DNA from: Ruania alba
GTDB taxonomy: Bacteria; Actinomycetota; Actinomycetes; Actinomycetales; Beutenbergiaceae
Assembly: GCF_900105765.1 (NCBI RefSeq)
Contig: NZ_FNTX01000002.1
Location: 868,001 to 932,000, forward strand
DNA length: 64,000 nucleotides
Direction of reading: 5' to 3'
Part shown: positions 54,372 through 62,106 of the stretch, in pieces
Layout of the letters: every line of letters starts with the position of its first letter
How positions within the stretch are numbered: position 1 is the stretch's first letter
The notes under the pieces: model-generated
The model's database searches: none
What the model was told of the DNA's origin: nothing
The model's input: only the letters and a program-made list of their open reading frames with translations
Translations under genes and position numbers: made by a program

Positions 54372-54998
54372 ATGCGAACCAGACTGACTATCGCCGCGTC
54401 CGTGACCGCTGCCGGACTGCTCCTCGCCGGGTGCGGCTCGGCAGGAGACTCCGAGGAGTCGATGGAGGAGGACATGACTTCGTCGGAGGAGATGACCGAG
54501 GAGGACATGGCTTCCGACGAGATGGACGAGGAGATGTCCGAGGAGCCGATGGACGAGGAGATGTCCGGCGACGAGATGGACGCCGAGTCCATGGACACCC
54601 CGGAGACACTCGCCTTCACCGCCACCACGCTCGACGGAGACGAGTTCGACGGCGCCAGCCTCGCCGGCAGTCCCGCCGTCCTCTGGTTCTGGGCGCCGTG
54701 GTGCCCCACCTGCCAGGCGCAGATCCCGAACATGACCTCCCTCGGTGAGCAGTACGCCGGTGAGGTGGCCGTCGTCGGTGTCGGTGGTCTCGACACCTCC
54801 GAGGCGATTGCCGACCTCGCCGGTGACATCCCGAACGTGCAGCACCTCGTTGACGACGAGGGCGAGGTGTGGAGTCACTTCGGCATCACCCAGCAGAGCT
54901 CGTTCGTGGTGCTCGACTCCGACGGTGAGATCGTGGACGAAGGCACCCTCTCCGACGAAGACCTGAACGCCACAGTCGCCGAGCTCGCCGACGCATGA
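54372..54998 (+). CDS. TlpA-like thioredoxin lipoprotein with Met/acidic repeat
   Basis: This 208-residue exported lipoprotein (lipobox LLLAGC, Cys21) has a redoxin domain with active site WAPWCPTC (Cys111, Cys114), as in TlpA/ResA reductases. Between them, residues 31-74 hold 10 Met among Glu/Asp (EEMTEEDMASDEMDEEMSEE), a low-complexity stretch that could bind copper or other soft metals. It overlaps the CcdA-like gene by 4 bp, and CcdA would supply electrons to the Cys pair outside the membrane. The frame is open far upstream, but the signal peptide fixes the start near 54372. Confidence 0.9.
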   Translation: MRTRLTIAASVTAAGLLLAGCGSAGDSEESMEEDMTSSEEMTEEDMASDEMDEEMSEEPMDEEMSGDEMDAESMDTPETLAFTATTLDGDEFDGASLAGSPAVLWFWAPWCPTCQAQIPNMTSLGEQYAGEVAVVGVGGLDTSEAIADLAGDIPNVQHLVDDEGEVWSHFGITQQSSFVVLDSDGEIVDEGTLSDEDLNATVAELADA

Positions 54999-55864
54999 TC
55001 GCCGGGGTGGACGCCTCCGCGATCGCGCTGGCGCTCGGAGCAGGCCTCGTGGCGGCGGTGAACCCGTGCGGATTCGCGCTGCTGCCGGCCTATCTGTCGC
55101 TGTTCGTGATCAAGGACGCGCCACCCACCCGGCGCGGGGCGGTGCTCCGGGCGTTGCGCGCCAGCCTGGCCCTGACGATCGGATTCTCGGCCGTCTTCGT
55201 GACGTTCGGGCTGGTCATCGCCCCGGTGGCCTCTGGGATCCAGGCGTATCTGCCCATCTTCACCGCGGTGCTGGGCCTGGCTCTGCTCGCGGTGGGGATC
55301 TGGGTGGCCCTGGGCCGCGCCCTCCCCAGCTTCCGGTTGCCCCGCCGGAAGGGAGCGGCGCCGAAGCCGGTCACTGCCACCTGGCCCTCCATGATCGGCT
55401 TCGGCGCCTCGTACGCGGTGGCCTCCATCGGCTGCACGATCGCCCCGTTCCTGGCCGTGGTGGTCACCGCGTTCCGCTCCGACTCCGCCGCGGCCGGCCT
55501 CGTCCTCTTCGTGCTCTACGCACTCGGCATGGGGCTGACCGTGGCGGTGGCCGCGACCGCCACGGCCCTGGCCCGCCGCGGACTGATCAACTCGATGCGG
55601 CGGATGGGTGGCGGTCTGCCCCGGATCGCCGGGGCGGTGCTCGCACTGGCCGGTGCCTACGTGGCCTGGTACGGCATCTGGGAGCTGCGGGTGCTGCACG
55701 GTGACGCCGGTTCTGACCCGATCGTGGAAGCTGCAGCGGGCGTGCAGCGCTGGCTCGCCGACGCGGCCGGGACACTCGGGGTGGTCGGCCTGGGCGTGGC
55801 CCTGGTGGTACTCCTCGCGGTCACCTTCCTCCGCCGACGGCGTAGCGCACCCGTGCGCGACTGA
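54995..55864 (+). CDS. CcdA-like thiol-disulfide electron transporter
   Basis: This 289-residue membrane protein of the DsbD/CcdA family has about 6-7 helices. The two redox Cys are in VAAVNPCGFALLPAYLSLF (helix 1) and SIGCTIAPFLAVVVTA (helix 4), each in the PCG / GC-PF context. It passes reducing equivalents from cytoplasmic thioredoxin to the exported TlpA-like lipoprotein encoded just upstream. No cytochrome c assembly genes (resBC) are beside it in this window. Confidence 0.9.
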   Translation: MIAGVDASAIALALGAGLVAAVNPCGFALLPAYLSLFVIKDAPPTRRGAVLRALRASLALTIGFSAVFVTFGLVIAPVASGIQAYLPIFTAVLGLALLAVGIWVALGRALPSFRLPRRKGAAPKPVTATWPSMIGFGASYAVASIGCTIAPFLAVVVTAFRSDSAAAGLVLFVLYALGMGLTVAVAATATALARRGLINSMRRMGGGLPRIAGAVLALAGAYVAWYGIWELRVLHGDAGSDPIVEAAAGVQRWLADAAGTLGVVGLGVALVVLLAVTFLRRRRSAPVRD

Positions 55865-56007
55865 CTCCGCGACTGACTCGGGGCCGCGTAGGAATCCCCC
55901 TTTCCGCCACCGAACCATGCTGCGGGCGGCTGGAGGGGGATTCGAGTGCCGCAGGTGGATTCCCATGGCTCGGCAACGTGTTTGATCGGTGTCGCCTTCA
56001 AGAGCTC

Positions 56008-56039
56008 CACCTGCACATGATGATGTGCAGGTGTATGCT
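56008..56039 (+). promoter_or_regulatory. vapBC operator palindrome and -10
   Basis: CACCTGCACAT (56008-56018) and its exact inverse (56023-56033) flank GATG. TATGCT at 56034-56039 directly abuts it, 6 bases before GTG 56046. A VapB/RHH dimer would bind here and block the promoter. Confidence 0.7.
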
Positions 56040-56045
56040 GGAGGC

Positions 56046-56315
56046 GTGGGATCGAAGTTGGAGCGGCGCATGCAAGTGCTGGTCGACGACGAGCGGTTCC
56101 GGCGGCTCGAGGCCGAGGCTGCCGCTGCTGGCTCCTCGGTGGCGTCGGTCGTGCGCAAGGCGATCGACGAGCACTTCCTGGTGAACCGCGATTCCCGAGC
56201 CGAGGCAGGGCGTCAGCTCATGGCGGAGTTCGGCGATAGCGACGACGCCACCGAACCGGATTGGGCGGAGTCGAAAGCTGCCTTGATGCGCGATCTGGAC
56301 GTCAAACTCCCGTGA
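56046..56315 (+). CDS. Ribbon-helix-helix antitoxin (VapB-like)
   Basis: This 89-residue protein has an N-terminal RHH fold: beta strand MQVLVDDE then helices FRRLEAEAAAAG and SVASVVRKAIDEHF. An acidic C-terminal tail follows (AEFGDSDDATEPDWAESKAA), typical of toxin-wrapping antitoxins. It represses its operon and neutralises the PIN toxin encoded next. GTG 56046 is chosen because the RHH starts at once and GGAGG lies upstream; the start also sits 6 bases beyond the -10 box. Its stop overlaps the toxin GTG. Confidence 0.85.
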   Translation: MGSKLERRMQVLVDDERFRRLEAEAAAAGSSVASVVRKAIDEHFLVNRDSRAEAGRQLMAEFGDSDDATEPDWAESKAALMRDLDVKLP

Positions 56316-56722
56316 CGCCGTACCTGGTCGATACCGCAGTGTTCGCCTATGCCCTGGGTGCCGCGCATGATCGACGCGAGGCGTGCCAGGCCGTCGTGGC
56401 CCGCGCGACCGCAGGCGAGATCGAGTTGCATGCGAGCGTCGAGATGGTCCAGGAGCTGCTGCACCATCGCATGCGCCGGACCGACCGCGCCTCCGCGCTC
56501 CGGCAGGCGCGCGCCGCTGGCGGACTCTGTGTGCTGCACCCTCTCGATACAACAGTCCTCGAGCGAGCGCTGAGCCTCGTCGAGGCGACGACCCTACGAG
56601 GGCGCGATGCCGTCCACGCCGCCACTGCCGACTGCCACGGGCTGGACTCCATCATCAGTCCGGATGGTGACTTCGACGGCATCGCAGGGCTGCGACGACT
56701 GGCACCGGAGCTGGCTGCCTGA
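56312..56722 (+). CDS. PIN-domain ribonuclease toxin (VapC-like)
   Basis: This 136-residue PIN-domain RNase has metal-binding acids in YLVDTAVFAYALG (Asp), HASVEMVQELLHHR (Glu), TTLRGRDAVHAATA (Asp) and SIISPDGDFDGIAGL (Asp). It cleaves tRNA or other RNA when free of antitoxin. GTG 56312 overlaps the antitoxin stop (GTGA). The pair is a complete type II module placed in the gap between ccdA and rlmC. Confidence 0.88.
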   Translation: MTPYLVDTAVFAYALGAAHDRREACQAVVARATAGEIELHASVEMVQELLHHRMRRTDRASALRQARAAGGLCVLHPLDTTVLERALSLVEATTLRGRDAVHAATADCHGLDSIISPDGDFDGIAGLRRLAPELAA

Positions 56723-56848
56723 GGTGCGGGCGCCCCGACCGCCAAACTACCTACCAGGCATGGACAACGGCGGGACGGAGCCTGGCTCCATGCGGGGGAG
56801 TCTCTGTCGAACGCGAACGCGAACGCGATCGCCGCGTCGTTCGTGAGG

Positions 56849-57964
56849 TCACCGCTTCAGCAGCACCAGCGTCTCGAAGTGCTCGGTGTGCGGGAACATG
56901 TCCAGCACCTGGGCTCTGACGGGGCGTAGCGAGGGCATCGCGGCGAGATCGCGCGCGAGGGAATCCACGTGGCAACTGGAGTAGAGCACGTGCGGCACGC
57001 CCGACGATTCCAACCAGCCGGCTAGGTCCGCCCCGATGCCCCGGCGTGGGGGGTTCACCACCACCAGATCCGGCGCCTCCCGGGAGTTGAGAGCGAAGGT
57101 CGTCGCGTCACCGGCCTCGAACCGGGCCCCGACCCCGGTCTCGGCGGCGCTCGCCGTCGCGGCAGCGACCGCTTCGGCACTGGACTCGACACCGATCACC
57201 TCGGTGCCCGGGCGCGCCAGGTGCAGCGCGAATCCACCCACCCCGCAGTACAGGTCCCAGGCGGCGCGGTAGGGCAGCCCCGCCGTCCATTCGGCTGCGA
57301 GCCGGTAGAGCGCCGCGGCAATCTGCGAGTTGGTCTGGAAGAAGCCCTGCGGTCGCAGGTACATCTCCACATCCCCGACTCTCATCGGCAGCAACGCCCG
57401 CTCGGTGAGCACGATCTCTTCCTCACCCTCGAGAACCGCGCTGTGCGTGGGGTGCAGGTTCACCGACACCACGGCCAGGTGCGGTAGCCGCTCGGTGAGC
57501 CACGCCAGATGCTTGCGGATGCGGGGCACCGACTCGGTCGAGCGCAGGACGAACCGCACCAGCAGCTCGCCCGACGGCGACCCGGTCACCAGCACATACT
57601 TCAGCTCGCCCCGGCGGGTGGCGACGTCATAGGGCACCAGACGGGCCGCCGTCACGAACTCCGCCAGGACGGGCAGCGCGCCGGCTACCGCCGGCTCGTG
57701 CAACGGGCACTCGCGAAGATCCTGCACGGCGCCGCCCGGTCGCAGGATTCCGAGCCGCGGCTCCTCGACAGTCCCGCCGATGACCATCTTCGCCTTGTTC
57801 CGGAACCCGGCCTGCGCCGACGCGAGCGGTTCCTCCCAGACTGTGGGGACGTCGTCGAGGGCTTCTCGAGCGCGGGCATGCTTGCGCGCGAGCTGGTTGG
57901 TGTACGGGACCTCCAGGAGCGTGCAGGAACGACACTGCTCGGCCTCGTAGTAGTCGCAGCGCAC
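56849..57964 (-). CDS. rlmC: 23S rRNA (uracil-5-)-methyltransferase RlmC
   Basis: This 371-residue RumB/RlmC-type enzyme methylates a uracil (U747 in E. coli numbering) in 23S rRNA. The 4Fe-4S cysteines Cys3, Cys11, Cys14 and Cys86 (RECPLHEP) are all present. The SAM domain has LYCGVGGFALHLA, GVESSAEAV and VVNPPRRGIG. The catalytic Cys lies in LYSSCHVDSLARDL, where His stands in place of the Asn usual in YSSCN. It has no N-terminal TRAM domain, as expected for RlmC. Start GTG 57964. Confidence 0.9.
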   Translation of the reverse strand: MRCDYYEAEQCRSCTLLEVPYTNQLARKHARAREALDDVPTVWEEPLASAQAGFRNKAKMVIGGTVEEPRLGILRPGGAVQDLRECPLHEPAVAGALPVLAEFVTAARLVPYDVATRRGELKYVLVTGSPSGELLVRFVLRSTESVPRIRKHLAWLTERLPHLAVVSVNLHPTHSAVLEGEEEIVLTERALLPMRVGDVEMYLRPQGFFQTNSQIAAALYRLAAEWTAGLPYRAAWDLYCGVGGFALHLARPGTEVIGVESSAEAVAAATASAAETGVGARFEAGDATTFALNSREAPDLVVVNPPRRGIGADLAGWLESSGVPHVLYSSCHVDSLARDLAAMPSLRPVRAQVLDMFPHTEHFETLVLLKR

Positions 57965-58003
57965 ACGGCGAGGGTACGCGGCCCACGCGCTGCGTTGCAG
58001 AGG

Positions 58004-59470
58004 TCATACAAGCATGAGCGCGAGCATTGGAGCCGGGACTGCCCACACGGGACCACTGACGTCCAGGACCGACTTCGTGGCCAGGATGCCACGCCCGTAC
58101 TTGCCCGTGAGGATGCGGCCTTCGCCCCTCCACCCTTGGGAGACCCACTTCGACTCCAGCGCAACGCTCATCACCGTTCCGTCCGGTGACGGGAGCGAGA
58201 CGGGAGTCAGATCGATCTCTTTGTCGTTGCTCGTCCTGCCGTACCCGATGGTGTCGCCGGCGATCCACCGGCCGTTGCCCAGCCGCTCGATCGCCCGGGC
58301 GAGGTGGACCCCGATCGTCTGCTCGGTCAGCGCGGTCATTGCCGGCGGAAGGGCGCCCGCCCGGAGCCGGGAGGGCATCCACGCCAGCAGCGGATCCACC
58401 AGATAGTGCTTGGATTGCGTGCGCGGCACCAGCCGGCCGTGGTCGTCCCGTTGGGGGCAGCGGAGCACCGCGAACGATGCGACCATGCGATGCAGGCGCG
58501 TGTCCAACGCTTCGCGGCTTCGGCCGAGCTCGATCGCTGTGGGGTTGACGGCCAGGGGGCTGGTGGCGCGCGTCGCCAGCGCCTCGAGCAGGAGCGGGAT
58601 CGATTCCTCGCCGGCGTCCGGATCGACGTCGCGCTGGAGCCAGCCTTCGAGGTCTTGTAGGTACTGGTCTGAGACCAAGCCGTTGCGGATGTGCTCGGAG
58701 ACGGCACGGGGAAAGCCCCCCACACTCATGTAGTCCTGCCATGCCAGGTCGTAGTCGTCGACCAGGAATGACAGTTCCTCCAGGCTGCGCCGAGCCTCCT
58801 GGGACTGCAGTGATGCTGGATGACCGGCCGCGGGCTGTGGCAGGTCGTAGCGACTGACGCCGAGGAACTCCCGGAACGACATCGGGAGCAGCATGCGCCG
58901 CCGCCTGGTCTCCGATCCAGACCGCCCAGCGATCAGGTTGCCGGTGATGTCCTCGGTCTTGTCCCACCGTGAACCTGTGACCACGACGGTGTCGAAACCG
59001 AAGTCGGTGTTGTCGCGTTCGCCCTTGAATAGCGCAGACCAGCCCCTGATCGAGGTGATCTCGTCGAACAGCCAGACCCGGAGCCGAAGCTCGTCGCGGT
59101 CGATCGCTGCGGTCTGTGCGCGTGCAACGACCAGGACTCGGCGCAGGTCGCGTAGGTTCATTCCGTCGCAGGGCACGTGGATGACTTGGCGCGGGTCGAT
59201 ATCGTCGCGTGCGCACAGGCTCGCGACAGTCTGGAGCACGGCGACGGATTTGCCGATCCGGCGGGGTCCGGTCAGCACGACCAGCCGGTCGGTCACCGGG
59301 CCCGTGGCAACGTCGTCGAGAACTGGCGCGCGATAGCCGACATCGTAGGAAGCCAGGCCTTTGAGAGCCGGGTGCCGCGTACTCCATGCCGTGGCGTCCT
59401 TTCCCAGGCTCGCAGCCGCCCACCACGGGTTAGATGACACCAACTTCTGGCGGATCTCATCGTCGCGCAT
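58004..59470 (-). CDS. AAA-family ATPase with DUF4143 C-terminal domain
   Basis: This 488-residue protein has an N-terminal AAA_14 domain with Walker A LTGPRRIGKSVAV and Walker B RVWLFDEITSI. A DUF4143 region follows, with YMSVGGFPRAV, HYLVDPLLAWMP and a conserved Glu/Lys nuclease-like segment SNDKEIDLTPV then VALESKWVSQG. Such proteins are common orphan genes in mobile regions and may act in nucleic acid transactions or defence. No operon partner is evident. ATG 59470 is chosen over ATG 59491. Confidence 0.85.
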   Translation of the reverse strand: MRDDEIRQKLVSSNPWWAAASLGKDATAWSTRHPALKGLASYDVGYRAPVLDDVATGPVTDRLVVLTGPRRIGKSVAVLQTVASLCARDDIDPRQVIHVPCDGMNLRDLRRVLVVARAQTAAIDRDELRLRVWLFDEITSIRGWSALFKGERDNTDFGFDTVVVTGSRWDKTEDITGNLIAGRSGSETRRRRMLLPMSFREFLGVSRYDLPQPAAGHPASLQSQEARRSLEELSFLVDDYDLAWQDYMSVGGFPRAVSEHIRNGLVSDQYLQDLEGWLQRDVDPDAGEESIPLLLEALATRATSPLAVNPTAIELGRSREALDTRLHRMVASFAVLRCPQRDDHGRLVPRTQSKHYLVDPLLAWMPSRLRAGALPPAMTALTEQTIGVHLARAIERLGNGRWIAGDTIGYGRTSNDKEIDLTPVSLPSPDGTVMSVALESKWVSQGWRGEGRILTGKYGRGILATKSVLDVSGPVWAVPAPMLALMLV

Positions 59471-59488
59471 ACGCCGATGGTAGCGCAC

Positions 59489-59587
59489 CATCCCGCATTA
59501 AGGGGGAGGGTTTGTGTGTCACATCCCGCATTAAGGGGGAGGGTTGGTGTGCCATGCCCAGGATTAAAGGGGAGGGTTGGTGTGGCA
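59489..59587. repeat. Three tandem 33-bp direct repeats
   Basis: CATCCCGCATTAAGGGGGAG begins copies 1 (59489) and 2 (59522). Copy 3 (59555) reads ATGCCCAGGATTAAAGGGGA. Each continues GGGTT(T/G)GTGTG. The period is exactly 33 bp. They lie upstream of the LacI gene, inside the divergent promoter region of the ATPase gene. Confidence 0.75.
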
Positions 59588-59626
59588 TGCGCCGGTCGGA
59601 GTGGCATGGGCCTAGGCTTGTCGCTC

Positions 59627-60592
59627 ATGCGAGTCACCATGCGGGACGTCGCCGAGCGCGCAGGCGTCTCGGTGAAGACTGTCTCGCGTGTGGTCAACGG
59701 CGAACCACACATCCGTCCCGAGACCCAGGCGCAGGTCCGTGCCGCGATCACAGCACTGAACTGGCGGCCGAACGCCTCCGCACGCACCCTGCGCACCGGA
59801 AAGACCGGCGTGATCGGCATCATGGTCGCCGAGCTGCGCCGGCCCTTGCTCGCTGCGGTCGTCGAGGCCCTGGTCACCGAGGTGGACCGGCACGGCCTGC
59901 ACTCCGCCGTCGAGCCCATTCACGACGACGTAACTCGCCTTCGCGAGGTCCTCGCCTCCCGTGGTCGCACCTTCGATGCGCTGCTGGCGGTGGACGCCCC
60001 CGAGCTGCCCACCACCACCGCCGACGACGGCCCTCTCGTCCGCGTCGACCTCACCTCCGGTGCGTCTACTGCGGGCCATGACCGCGTCTACGTCGACCGC
60101 ACGCAGGCTGCGGATCTGGTGCTGCGCCACCTGAGGCTGATGGGACGCACCCGCATCGTGCGGCTCGGCCCCGGTCCGCTCGACCAGCATCCCGAGGCCG
60201 CGGCGATCCCGACCCTCGTGCTGGACGGCGAGGATCGGGGTGCCGGCTACCGGGCCGCCCAACGAGCGATCGTCGACCAACCGCAGGTGGAGGCGCTGGT
60301 GTGCGGCACGGACGAAATCGCCCTCGGCGCGCTCGCCGGGTTGCATGCGGCAGGGGTGGAGGTGCCGGGCCGGATCGCGGTGACCGGCTTCGGCGATCTG
60401 GAGGACGGCAGGTTCGCGACCCCGTCCCTGACGACCCTCGACCCTGACCGGGCGGCCGTGGCGAGGGCGGCGGTCGATCTGGCGCGCATACGTCTGCGTA
60501 AATCGGTTCCAGAATCCGGCGACGCGAGTGAGGTGGCGATGCCGGTGGCCCTGATCCGGCGTGAGTCCACGATGGGGGCGAGCCCACGATGA
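59627..60592 (+). CDS. LacI-family transcriptional regulator, first of two
   Basis: This 321-residue protein has a LacI HTH (MRDVAERAGVSVKTVSRVVN, GEPHIRPETQAQVRAAITAL) and a shorter than usual sensor domain (GVIGIMVAELRRPLLAAVVE, RIAVTGFGDLEDGRFATPSL). The segment between is compact, about 20-30 residues short of typical LacI proteins. ATG 59627 is favoured by TAGGCT 8 bases upstream; upstream in-frame codons only read through the 33-bp repeats. It overlaps the second LacI gene by 4 bp, so both are made together. Confidence 0.85.
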   Translation: MRVTMRDVAERAGVSVKTVSRVVNGEPHIRPETQAQVRAAITALNWRPNASARTLRTGKTGVIGIMVAELRRPLLAAVVEALVTEVDRHGLHSAVEPIHDDVTRLREVLASRGRTFDALLAVDAPELPTTTADDGPLVRVDLTSGASTAGHDRVYVDRTQAADLVLRHLRLMGRTRIVRLGPGPLDQHPEAAAIPTLVLDGEDRGAGYRAAQRAIVDQPQVEALVCGTDEIALGALAGLHAAGVEVPGRIAVTGFGDLEDGRFATPSLTTLDPDRAAVARAAVDLARIRLRKSVPESGDASEVAMPVALIRRESTMGASPR

Positions 60593-61599
60593 ACGGCAAG
60601 CCCACCCTCGATGACGTTGCCGCCGTGGCGGGCGTCTCGGCGAAGACCGTCTCGAACGTGCTCCTCGACCGGCCGCACGTGGCCGAGGGGACGCGCGTGC
60701 GGGTGCGGGCGGCCGTGCAGTCTGTCGGCTACCAGGTGAACCAGGCCGGCCGTGGCCTTGTCTCCGGGCGTAGCGGCCGCATCGCCGTGGTGGTGCCCAA
60801 GTTATACCAGCCGTACTTCGCCGAGATCGCCGAACGCCTGATCGTGGCCCTCGGAGAGGCCGGCTTCAGCTCGACGCTGCGCATCGCTCCGGACGCGCAG
60901 GCCGAGAAGGATGCCGTGCACGGGGTGACCACCGCCGACGCCGACGGGGTCATCATCTGCCCGCACCACCTCTCCACCGAGCTGCTGGGCGGCCAGGCAC
61001 CGAGTCGGCCGGTGGTCCAGGTCGGCGGCGGCCCCTCCGGTCTGGTTGACGCGGTGGTGATGGGCGAGAGTGCTGGGTTCGAGGCGGTCACCCGGCACCT
61101 GCTCGACTCGGGGCGGCAGCGTTTGGCGCTGGTGTGGAACTCCACCGGGAGTGGCAGCCCCGAGGGTGCGCGGTACGAGGCATTCGTGGCAGCGCACCGC
61201 GCCCGGGGGATGGAGCCCGATCCGGCGCTCATGGTGGCCGGCTCGGACTGGGACCGGCGGGTTTCCGGCTACGAAGCCATGACCGGTTTGCTGCGGTCCG
61301 GGGCCGACTTCGACGCGGTGGTCGGCATCAACGATGCGGTCGCCGTGGGGGCGATGCGTGCATTGCGCAGTCACGGTATTCGGGTGCCTGAGGATGTCGC
61401 GGTGACGGGCTTCGATGATACCGATGAGGCCGCCTTCACCGTGCCTCCGCTGACGTCGGTCAGCCCGGAGCAGGAGGAGATGGTGGCCGTCGCGGTGCGG
61501 ATGCTGGTCGAGCGTCTGTCCGGATTGGAGGTCCCACCTCGGGCCCACCTCACCGGCGCGCATCTGGTGCCCCGCGCCTCCTCTGGTGCCCGCCGCTGA
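60589..61599 (+). CDS. LacI-family transcriptional regulator, second of two
   Basis: This 336-residue protein has a LacI HTH (TLDDVAAVAGVSAKTVSNVL, DRPHVAEGTRVRVRAAVQSV) and a full-length sensor domain (RIAVVVPKLYQPYFAEIAER, VAVTGFDDTDEAAFTVPPLT). Its ATG overlaps the previous stop. Two LacI genes fused this tightly are unusual, and suggest either a heteromeric repressor or control of two targets. The nearest downstream gene is the GH127 arabinofuranosidase, beyond a 507-bp repeat region. Confidence 0.88.
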   Translation: MNGKPTLDDVAAVAGVSAKTVSNVLLDRPHVAEGTRVRVRAAVQSVGYQVNQAGRGLVSGRSGRIAVVVPKLYQPYFAEIAERLIVALGEAGFSSTLRIAPDAQAEKDAVHGVTTADADGVIICPHHLSTELLGGQAPSRPVVQVGGGPSGLVDAVVMGESAGFEAVTRHLLDSGRQRLALVWNSTGSGSPEGARYEAFVAAHRARGMEPDPALMVAGSDWDRRVSGYEAMTGLLRSGADFDAVVGINDAVAVGAMRALRSHGIRVPEDVAVTGFDDTDEAAFTVPPLTSVSPEQEEMVAVAVRMLVERLSGLEVPPRAHLTGAHLVPRASSGARR

Positions 61600-61636
61600 C
61601 CCACTGTCCTCGCCGCTGATCCACCGCCCCGCGCCT

Positions 61637-62006
61637 GGGTGCCGCTCGTCGTCGCCATCCGCGCCGGGGAGCGACGACCGGTGGCACTTCGGTGGGGACC
61701 GGCGGAGCGACCGATGGTGGCACCTCGGTGGGGCCGGGTCGGCGAGGCGCCACTCGTTGTCGCCTGCGCGATCGGGGAGCGACGACCGGCGGCACCTCGC
61801 GGGGTGGCCGGGACGCCTGGGTGCCGCTCGTTGTCGCCATGCGGCCCGGGGGTCGACAGGGGGTGGCACCTCGCGCCCCGGGGCGACGGACAGTGGCACC
61901 ATGCGCCCCGGGGCGACGGACAGTGGCACCTCGCGACCAGTCGGTGCGCCTGGGTGCCACTGGTCGTCGCTCGGAGCGGGGCGGACCGACGGACAGTGGC
62001 ACCTAC
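61637..62006. repeat. Cluster of GTGCC...GGCAC palindromic repeats
   Basis: At least four hairpin units occur: 61637-61688, 61748-61797, 61820-61935 (with extra half-arms) and 61948-62006. Typical arms are GGTGCCGCTCGTCGTCGCC and GGGAGCGACGACCGGTGGCA. The spacer CGCCCCGGGGCGACGGACAG occurs twice (61876, 61906). The same family is at 14601-14718. No protein-coding gene is supported in 61600-62106. Confidence 0.8.
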
Positions 62007-62013
62007 CGCGGAA

Positions 62014-62025
62014 GTGAACGCTCAC
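62014..62025. promoter_or_regulatory. LacI-like operator near the GH127 promoter
   Basis: GTGAACGCTCAC is a near-palindrome with central CG (one mismatched pair). A second AACGCT lies at 62050-62055 in the promoter spacer. It may bind one of the two LacI proteins encoded just upstream. Confidence 0.4.
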
Positions 62026-62044
62026 ATCCCATTCTGTCCTGCTG

Positions 62045-62074
62045 TTGACAACGCTGAATGATGGCGCCTACTGT
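62045..62074 (+). promoter_or_regulatory. Promoter of the GH127 gene
   Basis: TTGACA (62045-62050), an 18-bp spacer and TACTGT (62069-62074) lie 33 bp before GTG 62107. Confidence 0.65.
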
Positions 62075-62106
62075 CGTCCGCAGTTCACCCCCGCGAAGGA
62101 GCAGAT

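Noticed and set aside
56812-56832. GAACGC triplet repeat
   Set aside because: A short simple repeat in the gap after vapC; too small to interpret.
59489-59587. CRISPR array
   Set aside because: Units are tandem without spacers and no cas gene is present.
61637-62006. CRISPR array or protein-coding repeat
   Set aside because: Units are hairpins of unequal length without unique spacers, and no frame stays open with sensible protein.
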